64,000 nucleotides of DNA from Hirundichthys speculiger (GCA_018398805.1 JAGFBZ010002037.1:1-64000); one strand, 5' to 3'. Shown: positions 1 through 11,683, numbered from the stretch's first letter. The notes: generated from the letters alone by a model not told the origin. Translations and numbers: made by a program.

Positions 1-866
1 ACAATAGGGTCCTCGCACCCTCGGTGCTCGGGCCCTAATAAACATTCGAAATACAATAGGGTCCTCGCACCCTCGGTGCTCGGGCCCTAATAAACATTCG
101 AAATACAATAGGGTCCTCGCACCCTCGGTGCTCGGGCCCTAATAATAATAAACATTCGAAATACAATAGGGTCCTCGCACCCTCGGTGCTCGGGCCCTAA
201 TAATAAACATTCGAAATACAATAGGGTCCTCGCACCCTCGGTGCTCGGGCCCTAATAATAATAAACATTCGAAATACAATAGGGTCCTCGCACCCTCGGT
301 GCTCGGGCCCTAATAATAATAATAATAAACATTCGAAATACAATAGGGTCCTCGCACCCTCGGTGCTCGGGCCCTAATAATAAACATTCGAAATACAATA
401 GGGTCCTCGCACCGAGGTGCTCGGGCCCTAATAATAAACATTCGAAATACAATAGGGTCCTCGCACCCTCGGTGCTCGGGCCCTAATAATAATAATAATA
501 ATAAACATTCGAAATACAATAGGGTCCTCGCACCCTCGGTGCTCGGGCCCTAATAATAAACATTCGAAATACAATAGGGTCCTCGCACCGAGGTGCTCGG
601 GCCCTAATAATAATAATAATAATAAACATTCGAAATACAATAGGGTCCTCGCACCCTCGGTGCTCGGGCCCTAATAATAATAATAATAAACATTCGAAAT
701 ACAATAGGGTCCTCGCACCCTCGGTGCTCGGGCCCTAATAATAATAATAATAAACATTCGAAATACAATAGGGTCCTCGCACCGAGGTGCTCGGGCCCTA
801 ATAATAATAATAATAAACATTCGAAATACAATAGGGTCCTCGCACCGAGGTGCTCGGGCCCTAATT
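1..866. repeat. Tandem array of a hairpin-bearing repeat end (about 15 units)
   Basis: About 15 head-to-tail units of 52-70 bp. Each unit has a constant part (ACATTCGAAATACAAT followed by an imperfect inverted repeat starting GGGTCCTCGCACC and ending GGTGCTCGGGCCC) and a variable (TAA)n spacer of one to about seven triplets. The stem has 13 positions with one G-T type pair and a two-base mismatch. Two loop versions alternate, CTC and GA. Diverged single copies of the same unit occur at 20699-20756 (plus) and around 54749-54796 (minus), each at the end of a longer dispersed repeat. The array therefore looks like amplification of one terminus of that family. The hairpin followed immediately by CTAAT resembles a Helitron 3' end; this is inference. 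Short ORFs here are by-products of the repeat. Confidence 0.9.
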
Positions 867-1620
867 ACAGTAGCAACAGTTATTTGTATTAGCGTATTTC
901 TGTTATTTATTTATTTAGTTGTTTGTAAATTATAAAATGTGTATTTCATAGATGATTTCTGTAAAATTTACATTTGTGTTAGTTATCTATTTTACAGTTG
1001 TTGTTTGATATTAACAGATATTGTTAGTAGATTTAACAGTGGTATACTGTGAATTTCATTGATTATTATTGTACAATTTACAGTATCAAATGTTCTACTA
1101 TTAACGGTAGTTGTTAGTAAATTTAACAGTGATAGATTATATATTTCACACATTAATGACATCAAATTTACAGTTGCAACCATTATTTATGTTATGGTTT
1201 TTATCTGTAATTTTAACTGTGATAAATTGTGTCTTTCACAGAGAATCAATATATAAATTACAGTAGTTTTTCAATTATCTATATTACAGTATTTGTCTCT
1301 TATTAGCAGAAATTGGCCGTAAATTTAACAGTATTAAATTGTTTATTTCACAGATAATTGATCACAACATTTACAGTTGTGACAGATATATATATCTTAT
1401 GATATTTGTCTATGATTTACAAAAACTGATGTAAATATAACAGTGATAAACAGTGTATTCCACGGATTATTGATGTAAAATTCACAGTTGCTGCAATTAT
1501 CTATATTACACTTTTCATCTGTAATTTTTACAGTTATAAGTTGTGGATTTCAAAGAGATTCAATGTATAATTTACAGCAGTGACAGTAATATCTTTTTAC
1601 GGGATACCACTGTAATAAAT
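867..1620. repeat. Degenerate AT-rich tandem repeat with recurring TTTACAGT and TTTCACAGA motifs
   Basis: The motif order 'TTTAACAGTGATAAATTGT', 'TTTCACAGAT', 'ATTTACAGTTG' recurs near 945, 1055, 1147, 1233, 1345, 1458 and 1549, a spacing of about 86-113 bp. Copies are strongly diverged, so it is an old tandem array. It continues loosely to about 1830 with further ACAGT motifs. No coding capacity. Confidence 0.6.
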
Positions 1621-1830
1621 ACGGTGTAATATTAGGTTTCAATGTTTTTTTTTTTTACAGAAAATAGATGTATAAAATTCTCTTGGGCCGTATTTTTCAT
1701 TTTACAGTAATTCACTATTAAAAAACTGTATTTTTCTTTTTCATACTTCACGTTCATTTACTGTTGCATACTGTTACATATTACAGTTTTTCACTGTTAA
1801 ATTTACAGATATTTTTTACAGTGTACAGCT

Positions 1831-3396
1831 TATACAACGATGTGGCTAATGTATAGATTTCTGCGCGCCAGCTTCATGCCGTCAATACGTTTATCCTCAT
1901 CAGAATGAAATTACCGAACCGGTCACAGTGGACCAATGAAACTGTTCGAGTTAAATCAAACGCACTCACACTAAATTCTTCAGATCAGTCATTTAGCGCT
2001 TCATGCACACACCCTCTTCATGAAAACACACGAAGGAATGCTTATGATTTAGCTTTTAAGTTAAAGGCAATCAATCTGTCGGTCAAAGAAGTAAACAGAG
2101 CTACTGCACGTATTTATTTTGAGATCCGAACATAGGCGGAAATCCCGGGGGGGGGGACACAGGGGACGTGTCCCTTCCTTCCATAAAGTTGTCCCCCCCA
2201 AAAAATCATTGTAAGCACACAAAATGTATGAGCTCATTAAAGCCTGAAAGGCTGTTTGTGTCCTGTCAGGAGTTTAACTGCACTAATAGCAACTATTATA
2301 CTTTTTTATGTAGCCTTTGTCATATTAATCATTAATAATGTAGCAACACAGTTTTGAATGACAGGGTCCTTGTTGAAACAGATGTTTCTGACTCTAGGAA
2401 CTTCAGGCACTTCTGGAGCTATTATTTTCTATTTGTGTGATTCAATAAACATGCTTTAGGATTTCAATGAAGTTCAGTGTTTGCATTATTCAATTTTTTG
2501 ACGCCAATTTTTACACTTTTACTGCAAATGAATATCGGCTCCAAATATCGGTTATCGGCCTCCTCTAACTACTAATAATCGGTATCGGGCCTGAAAAACC
2601 CATATCGGTCTATCTCTAATTTATACATGTACATTTCTACCTATCTATACACACAGACACATATACATACATACAGTATAGTGCTGTGGAGTTTGAGTAA
2701 AATGAGGCTTCAAAAGCTGTGAAAACCTGTGTCTGGATAAAAGTGCAGCTTATTGGAACATTATCTAAAAATTTTAATTAAATTAAAAAAATAACTACTT
2801 ATATTTACAGACGCGCATAGACTCAAGAAAACACTCAGCCAGAAGTACAGTTTACAGACCACATCTCCTCCTTGAAAGGAAGTATGTTCTCATCAGAGCT
2901 GTCTCTTTCTTCTAAGCCTTTCTGACCACCCATCTATGTACACTTAATACTGTACTAAATAATTATAATTAATATAAATAATATAATTAAACTGTAAGGG
3001 CATAAGAGTAGTAAAACCAAGTACGAGTGAATAATGTAATAATCTCGCATAGTAATAATCACTGGCATCAACCACAAAGCTGGTCTTCAAGGGCTGCATA
3101 CTTTCACAGAGTAAAAGCCTGCCTGAGATTTACTCTTGCTCACTTACACTCTATTCAGGGTTTATACAGCAATCCTTATGTTAAATTTAATACTAATTTA
3201 ATACCTTTTTCACTACCTTCAGATTTTTTTTTAAAACTGTCACATTAAGTGTTAAGCGTTAATCAGGGACCTTTTTAACATTAATACAGATTTTGACCTA
3301 TAGAACACTATACAGAACAGATTTATGTTGACAAGATGTTTCACATTTATTTCACTTTGTGAATGACAATAAAATAGATTGCAGACAACGTGAAAT
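1831..3396. other. No gene seen; fragments of dispersed repeats
   Basis: A G10 run with a GTCCCC-rich fragment lies at about 2140-2205. At about 2525-2632 there is a piece rich in ATATCGG and TATCGG steps ending in ATCTCTAAT, which resembles a terminus of a common teleost DNA transposon. The rest is AT-rich without ORFs of note. Confidence 0.5.
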
Positions 3397-3757
3397 ACGG
3401 TGGCTTATTGGTTAGCACTGTTGCCTCACAGCTAGGAGGTTCCTGGTTCGAACCTCGGCAGGTCTTTCTGTGTGGAGTTTGCATGTTCTCCCCGTGCTTG
3501 CGTGGGTTTCCTCCGGGTGCTCTGGTTTCCTCCCACAGTCCAAAGACATGCATGTCAGGTTAATTGGTGGTTCTAAATTGCCCGTAGGAGTGAATGTGAG
3601 TGTGAGTTGTTGTTTGTCTGCATGTTTCCCTGCGATGGACTGGCGACCTGTCCAGGGTGGACCCCTGCCTTTCACCTGTAGACAGCTGGGATAGGCTCCA
3701 GCAGATCCCCATGACCCTTCAGAGGATGAAAAGGGTATAGATAATGGATGGATGGAT
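3397..3757 (+). mobile_element. tRNA-headed SINE-like element with ATGG tail
   Basis: The left end carries a pol III-like head: an A-box-like stretch around 3401-3420 (TGGTTAGCACTG) and a perfect B box GGTTCGAACC at 3445-3454. The body (GTTTGCATGTTCTCCCCGTG, CTCCCACAGTCCAAAGACAT) is a sequence I recognise as very common in fish genomes. It ends in an (ATGG)n tail at 3743-3757, a tail type known from RTE-mobilised elements. The RTE link is inference. Overlapping ORFs on both strands are not real genes. Confidence 0.75.
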
Positions 3758-3873
3758 AATTCCAGCACACTGGCTCAAAACATGAACAATTTGTGCATTA
3801 TAAACTGGTATTAGCTTTCTGAACTGGTGAACTGCTAATTAACATAAACCTGTGCTATAGGGCTAATATGACC
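3758..3873. other. Unassigned AT-rich spacer
   Basis: Nothing recognisable between the SINE-like tail and the transposase remnant. Confidence 0.5.
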
Positions 3874-5182
3874 TCAAGAGCTTAGTTGCATGGCCTTTTC
3901 TTCGATGGTTTTGTCCATTTTAATCAGCTCCTCTTTTTTCTCTTTGTATCTCTTTCTGAGTGTATTTGATTTAGTGATTAGCTGGGCCATTTTTGACCCC
4001 TCTGCCTCCTCGGCCAACTTGTTGGCATCATTTTCAAGAATGGTGCAAACATCATCCAGGATGTTTCGTTGCCGTCGGAGCTCCTTCAGTTCTTCCTCTG
4101 CAGCCTTCCTTTTCACTATCTGAGCAGCACTCTCTTTCTTTTTGCGCTCTTGCTCAAGGTGTAGATCTGAGATCTTGCTGAGGCAACAGAGGCCAGCAGG
4201 TCCTTGGTTAAGGGCACTTTGAGGACACCACCACAGCTATTGACGTTGTCACAAACTAACCTCAGTGCCTCCAAAGAGTCATCTAAAAGGTTGCAGGTTT
4301 CCACCTCCTTATCTATGGAGAAGCCTCTCTCCACGGTGGCTGGTCCATGAGACAGAAGCAAAAGGCTCTGGCAGAACCTAAAGAGGTCAGCATAGGATGT
4401 ACTGAGCGTTGAGTGTCAGGTCTGTCAAGTCTATTCTGATCAGCTGCAGGGGTGCGAGGTCCTGGAGGAGCTCCCATCAAGAAGGGGTGGAAAGTCCTTG
4501 CCAGAAAGAACTGGAGTTTTGCAATGATGAAAGGATCCTTGTGGGCTGATACTATGGTATCATATGAAGCTGTGCAGGGGTTTTCGACCCATCTATGGCC
4601 ACAAAATGGTAAGGGAAAGCAGGTGGACCCTGTCAGGGTAGTAAAAACTTCTCTCCGAGCAGGAACATTATGAAAGAGGAAGTGCATGGCTCGCAGAAGT
4701 TTTTCCAACTGCCACATAGTGAAGCCTGCCTTTAAAGCGTTGTGGAGAGTATGAAGTCCACAGCTTCCAACAGTGACAATCTGAGCACCTCTGTAAAACT
4801 CTGCATGCTCTTTCTGGAGAAGATCCACCATCTTGAAATTCACATTGTGGTCATCCATGCCAACTGACGGAAGTTCCCTCATATTCAGTTGTTTGACACA
4901 TTCCTATGAATTGATACAGGAGAAAGTCAGTTTCAAAAATAACAGATACAATATAATAGACGAATAGAGCCTGGCACTTGGGGCTACAGAGAAACATTAC
5001 TGCATGCACATTTGATTTAAATTATAAGTTGGTATATTAACAATGAATTATTTTGTAGTGTTTACCCTAACAGCAAAATTAATGTAATAGGTTACTGAAC
5101 TTGCTCAATTTAATCCTTTTACAATAAGTTTGCTAGCATTGTCCTATAAGACATAGTAAATATCTCTTCAAAGTAAAAAAAT

Positions 5183-6582
5183 TAGGGCTGGGCAACGATT
5201 AAAATTTGTATTCGCGATTAATCGCATGAGTTCTCTGATAACTCACGATTAATCGCATTGTATACAGAAAATCAAATAATGAATTCAAAAGTAGTGTAAA
5301 GCGCACATTTATTTAAATGTTCTGCTGTTGTTCAAACAGTTTTAACATCAGCACTTGTCAGTAACACATATTTAGTGTAAATCTCATCTTAAGAAAATGT
5401 CAAATGAAATAAAGCTTATTGCCACTGCCAGGGCATGAATGTCATCCAGTTTTTTTTTTAGGAAAATTTTAAAAAAGTACCAACAAAATCCTGAGCCACA
5501 ATCAGAACATTAAAACAGGTAATTTCTAAGGTAACAGCAGAAACTTTTAACGGGGAGTTTAACTTGTCAGTTGTTACAAATAACCTTGTTTCTGTTGAAT
5601 CCTCCGTCTGGGAGAACTTTAAAATGAAAATGTCCACGTTAAAGTTCTGTAAGTTGATCAATCCGTGTATCATTCGTTCTTTCCATTTTCAATTGTCAAT
5701 CAAAAATTAAAAAGTGATATTTTATTTTGTTTTTCATTTTTTAATCTAACACCAAAAAAAATGAAAAAATGCTTGGTTTTTTTTTATATTTCAATTTTAG
5801 ACATTTTAGACTGCCACCAGATGAAGCCGTACTGAAGTAACCAGCAACAGCAGCCATTCCCAAAGTTCAGAATACCAAGGCCCAATTTGAAATGTGAAAA
5901 ATCTCTGCCGCCCATGCAAACCTTTAAAGACAACTGTGATCAACATACAAGTCTAAAAGCTACATTCCAATATTAATGTAAGGTGTCAACAAATAAGGTG
6001 ACCTTACAATATTAAGATGACATTAGAATAACACTCTATTGGTTTGTTTTATTATTTCTAAATATTTTTAAATCATGTGATAAATATTTTTACAGTAATT
6101 AAAAAAATATTTAAAAAAAGAGGATTTAAAACATATTTGTTTATTTTTAATGACCTCTCACGGCTCACCTGCAGTCCCACGATGGCCCACCAGGGGGTTG
6201 CAGCCCACACTTTGGGAATCACTCAGCTAGAGAACAGCATGACAGTGAGCACATGGAGCAGATCTGATGTAAAATGGAGGAATGACACGATTGTTTTGAA
6301 CGAAGGAATTTAAAATTTTTTTTGCAGTCCAGAAATTTTTTTCAGACAGAATTGTTAATATTGCTACCTGAGTTGCTACCCAAACTGTCAAGTACATGGA
6401 TTTTTACCGTTCTCCATGTCCGTTTTGGCATGTTTACCTGCCAATTCTTTTCCGGTTCCCTAACATACTTTTCAAAACAAAAGCATGTGAGCAACATGCG
6501 TTAACGCACGATAAAATAAATGTTGGCGTTAATAAATTAAAAGTAGCATAAGCATAATAACGCATTAACTTGCCCAGCCCTA
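5183..6582 (-). mobile_element. Non-autonomous hAT element, family 1, copy 1
   Basis: Terminal inverted repeats TAGGGCTGGGCAA / TTGCCCAGCCCTA. Flanking 8-bp target duplication is AAAAAAAT (5175-5182) and ACAAAAAT (6583-6590), 7 of 8 identical, which is diagnostic of hAT. The subterminal part on one side is palindromic GATTAATCGC and on the other GTTAACGC/GCGTTAA. Orientation is opposite to copies at 54797 and 56703. It has no transposase and sits in the intron of the broken transposase gene. About 370 bp of its length is a nested element (5851-6224). Confidence 0.9.
5851..6224 (-). mobile_element. Non-autonomous hAT element, family 2, nested in family 1 copy 1
   Basis: Ends CAGCCATTCCC... 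and ...CTTTGGGAATCACTC match, in reverse, the element at 51849-53422. Flanks are AGCAACAG (5843-5850) and AGCTAGAG (6225-6232), 6 of 8 identical. The empty site is visible in family 1 copy 2, where CCAGCTAGAGAACAGCA is continuous on the reverse strand. No ORF. Confidence 0.85.
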
Positions 6583-6599
6583 ACAAAAATATTTATTTT

Positions 6600-6850
6600 A
6601 TGAGACAGAGAGAGACAGAAACAGAGAGAGAGAGACAGAGACTGAATAATATATTATAATCAATGTATGTATATAAATAGCCTAATCAGAATCATAATGT
6701 ATATATCCCTATTCACTTTATATAGTATAAACATCTTGTTAACTTTACAATTTAAACATTATTTTCCTTTATCTTATTGTTGTTTTTTATGTGTGCTTTG
6801 GCATAAATATCTGCTTAGAGAGAGAGAGACAGTGTGTGTGTGTGTGTGTT
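6600..6850. repeat. Low-complexity GA-rich and (GT)n tracts
   Basis: AGAGAGAGACAG tracts at about 6604-6645 and 6815-6830, then (GT)n at about 6831-6849, inside the intron of the broken transposase gene. Confidence 0.8.
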
Positions 6851-7553
6851 GGGAGACGTGTGAGGTTTAACTTACCTTGATATGTCATCGGCCCGTCCAT
6901 GTCCCAGGAACTGTGATCCAAAATATCTGGATTGAACACTGTCATTCTCCCAGTATCGTACATGTATGTCGAGTTGCTTTTTCTTCGATGCCTGATTGAG
7001 ACTCGTCGAACATCAACACGTATGGCCCAGCTTCATTGATCCTGTCGACAAGCTGTTATTTGAAAAACTGCGCTGATCCAAACTCGACCACGTACCAAGT
7101 CTTGTCTTTTCCGCAGGTAAACGTCTTCACAATGTTGGAGTCGGGAAACATTGCTCTGAATACATCCACCACTCCTTCATTCGAGTGGAAGGAGCGGTGT
7201 TTGATAGCAGGGTTCAGACATCACAGGGTCTCCGCGTGAAATGTTGGCGTGGTTGCAATGGCCACCCGGAGGTCAGACGAAGTTGCAGAAGGAGCAGCGT
7301 TAATGCTGGCTTGACCCGTGGCACTCGCCTGTGGTGGTGGTGGTGTAGCAGCACACAAAGTCCAAACATTCAGAGTTGACTGCTGTCGCCGACCACGCAT
7401 TGCATTCGTGTGTTTGGACAACTGCATGTGTGACTGAAGCGCATTAACTCCCATCCAGTTGACATTTATCGTGTTTTTACAACCAAAACAATAAGCTTGC
7501 CGGTTATTTCCGAGAACAGGTCTCAGCCATTCCTTATATGTCGGGTCTTGCAT

Positions 7554-8674
7554 CCAGCTGTCCGCAAATTTGCATTAGCCCATTACGATGACGAAGTTGT
7601 CTGCCCATTGAAGTGAGAAAAGCGGGAGCCAGCGCGCAGAGTGTATCGACCACTGAATATGACATCAGCATCAAACGTACAAAGTATAAGATCTTTGAAT
7701 GTGTGCTGATGCCCACTCTAACGCAAACTTTAAAAAAACGAATTTCGATCAAATAGGATGACTCATAGTCTGAAAAAATAATACCTATGTTTTTTTTAAA
7801 AAATAATACCTCTGACAGTGAATTTAACATTTTTAATGGCCTTAAATTTGGCAATTTTATCTCAACACTTTTATGTAGTGTTAGACATTAACTCTCTTTC
7901 GGGATCGTTGGTTAACTATACAAGTGTTACAGTCATTTTAACACTGTAAGGTGTACAATTAGCCCTTCTGAATTACTAAAAAAATACATAGAAAATAAGG
8001 TTTGCTAAAAATAATGCCACCATGTTTAGTTGAAACTGATTTATTTCAAACATGCACCACAAATTAACATTTAAACCACTTAATCGGAAACAATTCATCG
8101 TTAGCTAACTTAATGTTAACACTAACATAATGCTAACAGCCCACAACCGATACACTTCTTATTCAGCGTTAGCTTGCTTATCCGAGTTAACAACACAACA
8201 AAAATACAGTCTAAAACTTTTTTTTTACCTTAGCAGATACAGTCTTTACCAGAGGGGTAATATAAATATCAAAACCTAACGTTAACATAAAGTTAGCTCA
8301 TTTTACTTATCAAACAATGTCGACATAAAACCACGGTGAAACGCACAGCCTGTAGCTCAGCTGAACGAGAGGCTCCTCAGTCGGTATTTCGCTCCTGTCG
8401 CTGTGTAGCACGGTGGGGGCGGGGTCTGATTTACCCTTTAAGTGTCACATCCACGTTTGGAGTTAGGAGTTAAATAGTTCAGAGTTGATGTTACTACAAT
8501 GACACTTACAGATTTGATCTGTTTACTATTTGTAAACTTAGGGCCAATTCCAATTCCTCCCTTAACCCTCAATCTCAACCCTCGCCCTTAACCCCCAATT
8601 TTTGGCCCTCAATCTTAACCCTCGAAAGTAAGTGTAAGGGCTATCTTGTGACTTAGAAATGGGACACCCCTCGA
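7554..8674. other. No gene seen; old repeat fragments
   Basis: A stretch with recurrent GTTAAC, TTAACACT and GTTAGC words (7860-8330) and a CCCTCAATCTTAACCCTCG-type fragment at about 8545-8660 that looks like the end of another dispersed repeat. No convincing coding sequence. The 106-residue minus-strand frame 7854-7534 has no family resemblance. Confidence 0.5.
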
Positions 8675-8785
8675 GTGCAGATATTTGCTCGGAGGTCATG
8701 ATCTGGGTCTCTGTAAAGCACCTAGAGACAGCTGACATTGTAACAGACGCTATACAAATAAAATTGAACTGAATTTAATTGTTTT
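8675..8785 (+). mobile_element. L2 LINE 3' tail fragment
   Basis: The sequence from ATATTTGCTCGG through GTCTCTGTAAAGCACCTAGA to AATAAAATTGAACTGAA matches the 3' tails of the L2 copies at 16679 (reverse) and 18453 (forward). It is a severely 5'-truncated L2 insertion. Confidence 0.8.
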
Positions 8786-9639
8786 CTCCTCTTTCCTTAC
8801 TTTGTCATTACTTTCTTTGATTTCTTAGTCAATTGTTTCTTTTCCGCTGTGCAAAACTGTGAGTTAGCCTCAACTTATTGATATGAGGTAGTGCCGTAAA
8901 GTAATATGCAACTGTTACAACATCTTGCCGTCCCAAGATGCATGAAGTTGCTTTGTTGGTTTCTGCAGACAGCAGGCCCGGATGGGTCTGAAAGTTCAAT
9001 AATAGTTCATAAAAACAATCAACTGTTGCATAATATGATCATAAAGATTTATATGATAGTTTATGATGACAGTTTTTTTTCTAACAATATGGAAAACATT
9101 TGATAGATTATTTCTTTTTCCTTTTTTTCACAATAGAACCAAAACACCAACTTGTACATTGCAACCTGATCTCTTTTTTTCTTCCTCTCCTCTGGTCTTT
9201 AGCAGAAAAATATTATTTAAAACTTTTTTAACACTTCCTGGAAAATTTTTTTTTTTTTTTTTTTGGGGGGGGGGGGGGGGGTTGATTTCAGTGCATTTTT
9301 ATTTGTTTAAAGCCAAAGAACTACTCCTAAAAAAAAGCCAGCAGTTCATGAACAGATCCTGGAGCAGTCAGGTAAGATCTAAACATTGTGGTCACGCCTG
9401 CTGTCTTTACCTGGTGGCGAGAAGCGGATGTGTGAGCAGAGGCATGGACCAAGACTCTCTGCTCCACGGCACCGATTCAAACAACAGGATGTCCTTCTCC
9501 GTCAGTGCCATGACCACTGGCCTGTACTGCTGTCGACCACCTTCCAGCTGGAACTAAACAGGGAAGTCAGGAGAAGATGCCACTGCTCATTAGCACATAA
9601 AAGAGTGAAAACTCTCTAGTTAGAAAAGGCAATCTCTAA
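8786..9639. other. No gene seen; T19G17 homopolymer junction
   Basis: Contains a striking T19 (9246-9264) followed directly by G17 (9265-9281). Overlapping ORFs 9063-9619 run through this homopolymer and show no family features. Confidence 0.6.
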
Positions 9640-10020
9640 CTCTAAATTTTTCAGTTTAGCTTGGACCACATGTCTAGATTATACATAAATAATTTGAACA
9701 GAATTTGACCAAATATCTTGGAGGTGTTTGTTAATGTATGAGACCTGGAAATGACCAAAATGCTGTAAATAATTGCACGTTCAATTGAAAATGCTGGACA
9801 CTTTTTCTGGGAGTTAGAGCATTGTTCCAAGAGTTTTTTTGTAGGACACAAATTTCATCATGTCGGTGAAAGCAGATGGTGGGGCTTGTCAATATAACTT
9901 GAAGCAGGTGTTGCTTTTAAGCCCATTTTTGTACACCAATGTCCAGAACCAATAAAATATGTAATTTTATACCAGACCTGTTGTGTATGCAAATTTTTGC
10001 TAGTATTCGAGCATACATTC
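9640..10020 (+). repeat. Dispersed teleost repeat fragment (same family as 19334-20756)
   Basis: Blocks 'GACCAAATATCTTGGAGG', 'GAGACCTGGAAATGACCAAA' and 'GGTGGGGCTTGTCAATATAA' occur in the same order at 20290-20580 and in reverse at 62790-63070. The hairpin terminus is missing here. Confidence 0.7.
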
Positions 10021-10300
10021 AGCATGACTGAGTGGAACGGAACCTTTGACAGCGGAGTTGCTGTTGCGGCCAGACTTCCTGTTGGTGGTTTCCTGTTGGT
10101 GGTTTGAACACTGAACGGTTTCTGATTCCTTTAACTTTTATAATTTAAAATTAAACTCGATTTGGTGATAACTCTACACTGTTGTTGTAAACTGTAATCT
10201 GAGCACTCGCGCGTAGTTTCCGCTTCGCACATTTTCCCTGGGATTCTCACTGCCGTTAGTCGCCGGTTCTTTAGCTTATTTAGCTGTTTAGCTTCTTAGC

Positions 10301-11097
10301 ATGGCTTCTTCTTCTCCCTCTGTCTCCCCCTCCCGCTGCTCAGTGTGTGAAATGCTCAGTTATTCCTCTGCCTCCTTTAGCGAGAGAGGTAAATGCATAA
10401 AGTGTAGTTTTTTCATAGCTTTGGAGGCGAGGCTCAGTGAGCTAGAGGCTCGGGTCTGTCAACTAGACCATAGTCCGTCAGATGCGATAGGTAGCCAGGC
10501 TAATGTAGCGGCGGAGTGGCCTAGAGTAGCTGCAGCTAGCAGTCCCCCTGTAGCACCCGAGCAGCCGGCCAGTCAGGGCGGCTGGGTGACGGTTCGAAGG
10601 AAGCGTAGCCCAAAGCAAAGGCGCGTAGATCACCATCACTCGCTTCACATATCAAACCGTTTTTCCCCACTCAGCGACACACCCGCTGAGAAACAAACCC
10701 TGCTGATTGGCGACTCTATGTGAGGCCAGCAGCTACGGCCATAGTCAGGTGTATCCCAGGAGCCAGAGCGGGCGACATTGAGGGCGACATTTAGTGACCT
10801 CCGACTGCTAAAGTTAACATTTAGTCGGTGTGTAATGTTGCAAAGAGCATGTCGGACTCGGTAGTTTTCTCTGGTCCCCTTCCTAATTTGACCAGTGATG
10901 ATATGTTTAGCCCAATGTCATCGCTACGTCGCTGGCTGTCGTGGTGGTGTCCAGCAAATAACGTGGCCTTTATTGACAATTGGCCGGATTTTTGGGGAAA
11001 GCCTGGTCTGATTAGAAGAGACGGCATTCATCCCACCCGGGATGGTGCAGCTCTTATTTCTAGGAATTTGGCCGATTCTCTTAGACGCTCCCCCTGA
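10301..11097 (+). pseudogene. L2 ORF1: zinc-binding N-terminus and SGNH-type esterase domain (frameshifted)
   Basis: The first frame (10301-10723, start [18 protein letters not shown]) has a CxxC...CxxC pair (residues about 14-45), a short coiled coil ([16 protein letters not shown]), then a Pro/Arg-rich linker and the esterase nucleophile block LLIGDS just before a stop. The second frame (10828-11097) carries the rest of the hydrolase, ending with the catalytic block [15 protein letters not shown] that supplies the Asp-x-x-His pair. Esterase-like ORF1 proteins are known in CR1/L2 LINEs, where they are thought to assist retrotransposition. The central part is scrambled by at least one frameshift and the stop at 10722, so no product is expected. 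Confidence 0.8.
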
Positions 11098-11683
11098 CAA
11101 TCCAGGGTGGAGGCCAGGATGCAGAGCTGCAGTCTTACACACTTCTCTGCTGCTTCTCGAGGACCGTCCCCGACCACTAAAAATAGAGAAATCAACCATG
11201 TAGCTGCTAATGTTAACATGGTGCTGATCAAAAACATAGAATTGGTGTCAATTCCCTGTCCTCCAAAAGTCTACTTAGCGCGCTGTGATAGGGGCGTTAA
11301 CCAAAATAATCTGATAAAAATAAAAACTGTCAGACACTTGGAGCCAAGAGAACTTGTAATTAGATGTGGACTACTGAATGTAAGGTCTCTTGGCTCTAAG
11401 TCTCTGTTAATCAATGATCTATTTACTGAGACTTGTTGCAATGTCTTCTGCTTATCAGAAACGTGGCTACAAGAGGGAGAGGTCACCAGGTTATATTAAG
11501 TTTCATATTCCCCGGAGTACAGGTCGAGGTGGAGGAGTAGCAGGTGTCTACAACTCCAGCCTACAAGCAAAAACAAAACTCAAATGTAATTATAATACAT
11601 TCGAAAGCCTCACACTTAGTTTAACTATTCCAAACTGGAAATCATAAAAGCCAGTCTTGCTGGTGGTAGTGTACCGGCCACCT

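Larger units (their letters stand above)
3874..7553 (-). pseudogene. Broken two-exon hAT-type transposase-like gene
   Basis: Exon 1 (7553 down to 6876) starts MQDPTYKEWLRP and has a BED-like Cys/His segment (AYCFGCK ... LQSHMQLSKHTNAM) near residues 20-52; further blocks (FPDSNIVKTFTCGK, INEAGPYVLMFDES) follow after frameshifts and stops. The exon ends at a consensus donor, GTAAGTT (intron first base at 6875). The acceptor TTCATAG (last intron base 4904) opens exon 2, which reads MRELPSVGMDDHNVNFKM, SCGLHTLHNALKAGF and, after another frameshift, the C-terminal block ATVERGFSIDKEVE followed by a Lys/Glu-rich coiled tail to 3874. These blocks fit a transposase-derived protein family widespread in fish, which I place in the hAT group by the ERGFS-type C-terminus. 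The 1972-bp intron is mostly a later hAT insertion (5183-6582). Termini of this older element were not identified. Not functional. Confidence 0.75.

Noticed and set aside
252..831. Several 63-75-codon minus-strand ORFs (MYFECLLL...)
   Set aside because: They only reflect the tandem repeat and its (TAA)n spacers.
1..866. Firm classification as Helitron
   Set aside because: Hairpin plus CTAAT is suggestive, but no Rep/helicase gene, 5' TC end or clean A|T insertion could be shown in the window.
3399..3470. tRNA gene suggested by A and B boxes
   Set aside because: The head is diverged, cannot be folded confidently and is fused to a repetitive body with an ATGG tail, so it is SINE-like.
3412..3768. 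118-codon minus ORF over the SINE-like element
   Set aside because: Composition and position show it is a chance frame through a repeat.
5458..5673. 71-codon minus ORF in hAT copy 1, and 57277-57501 in copy 3, as a conserved element protein
   Set aside because: The two hAT copies are in opposite orientation, so the frames are on opposite strands of the element; they are chance ORFs.
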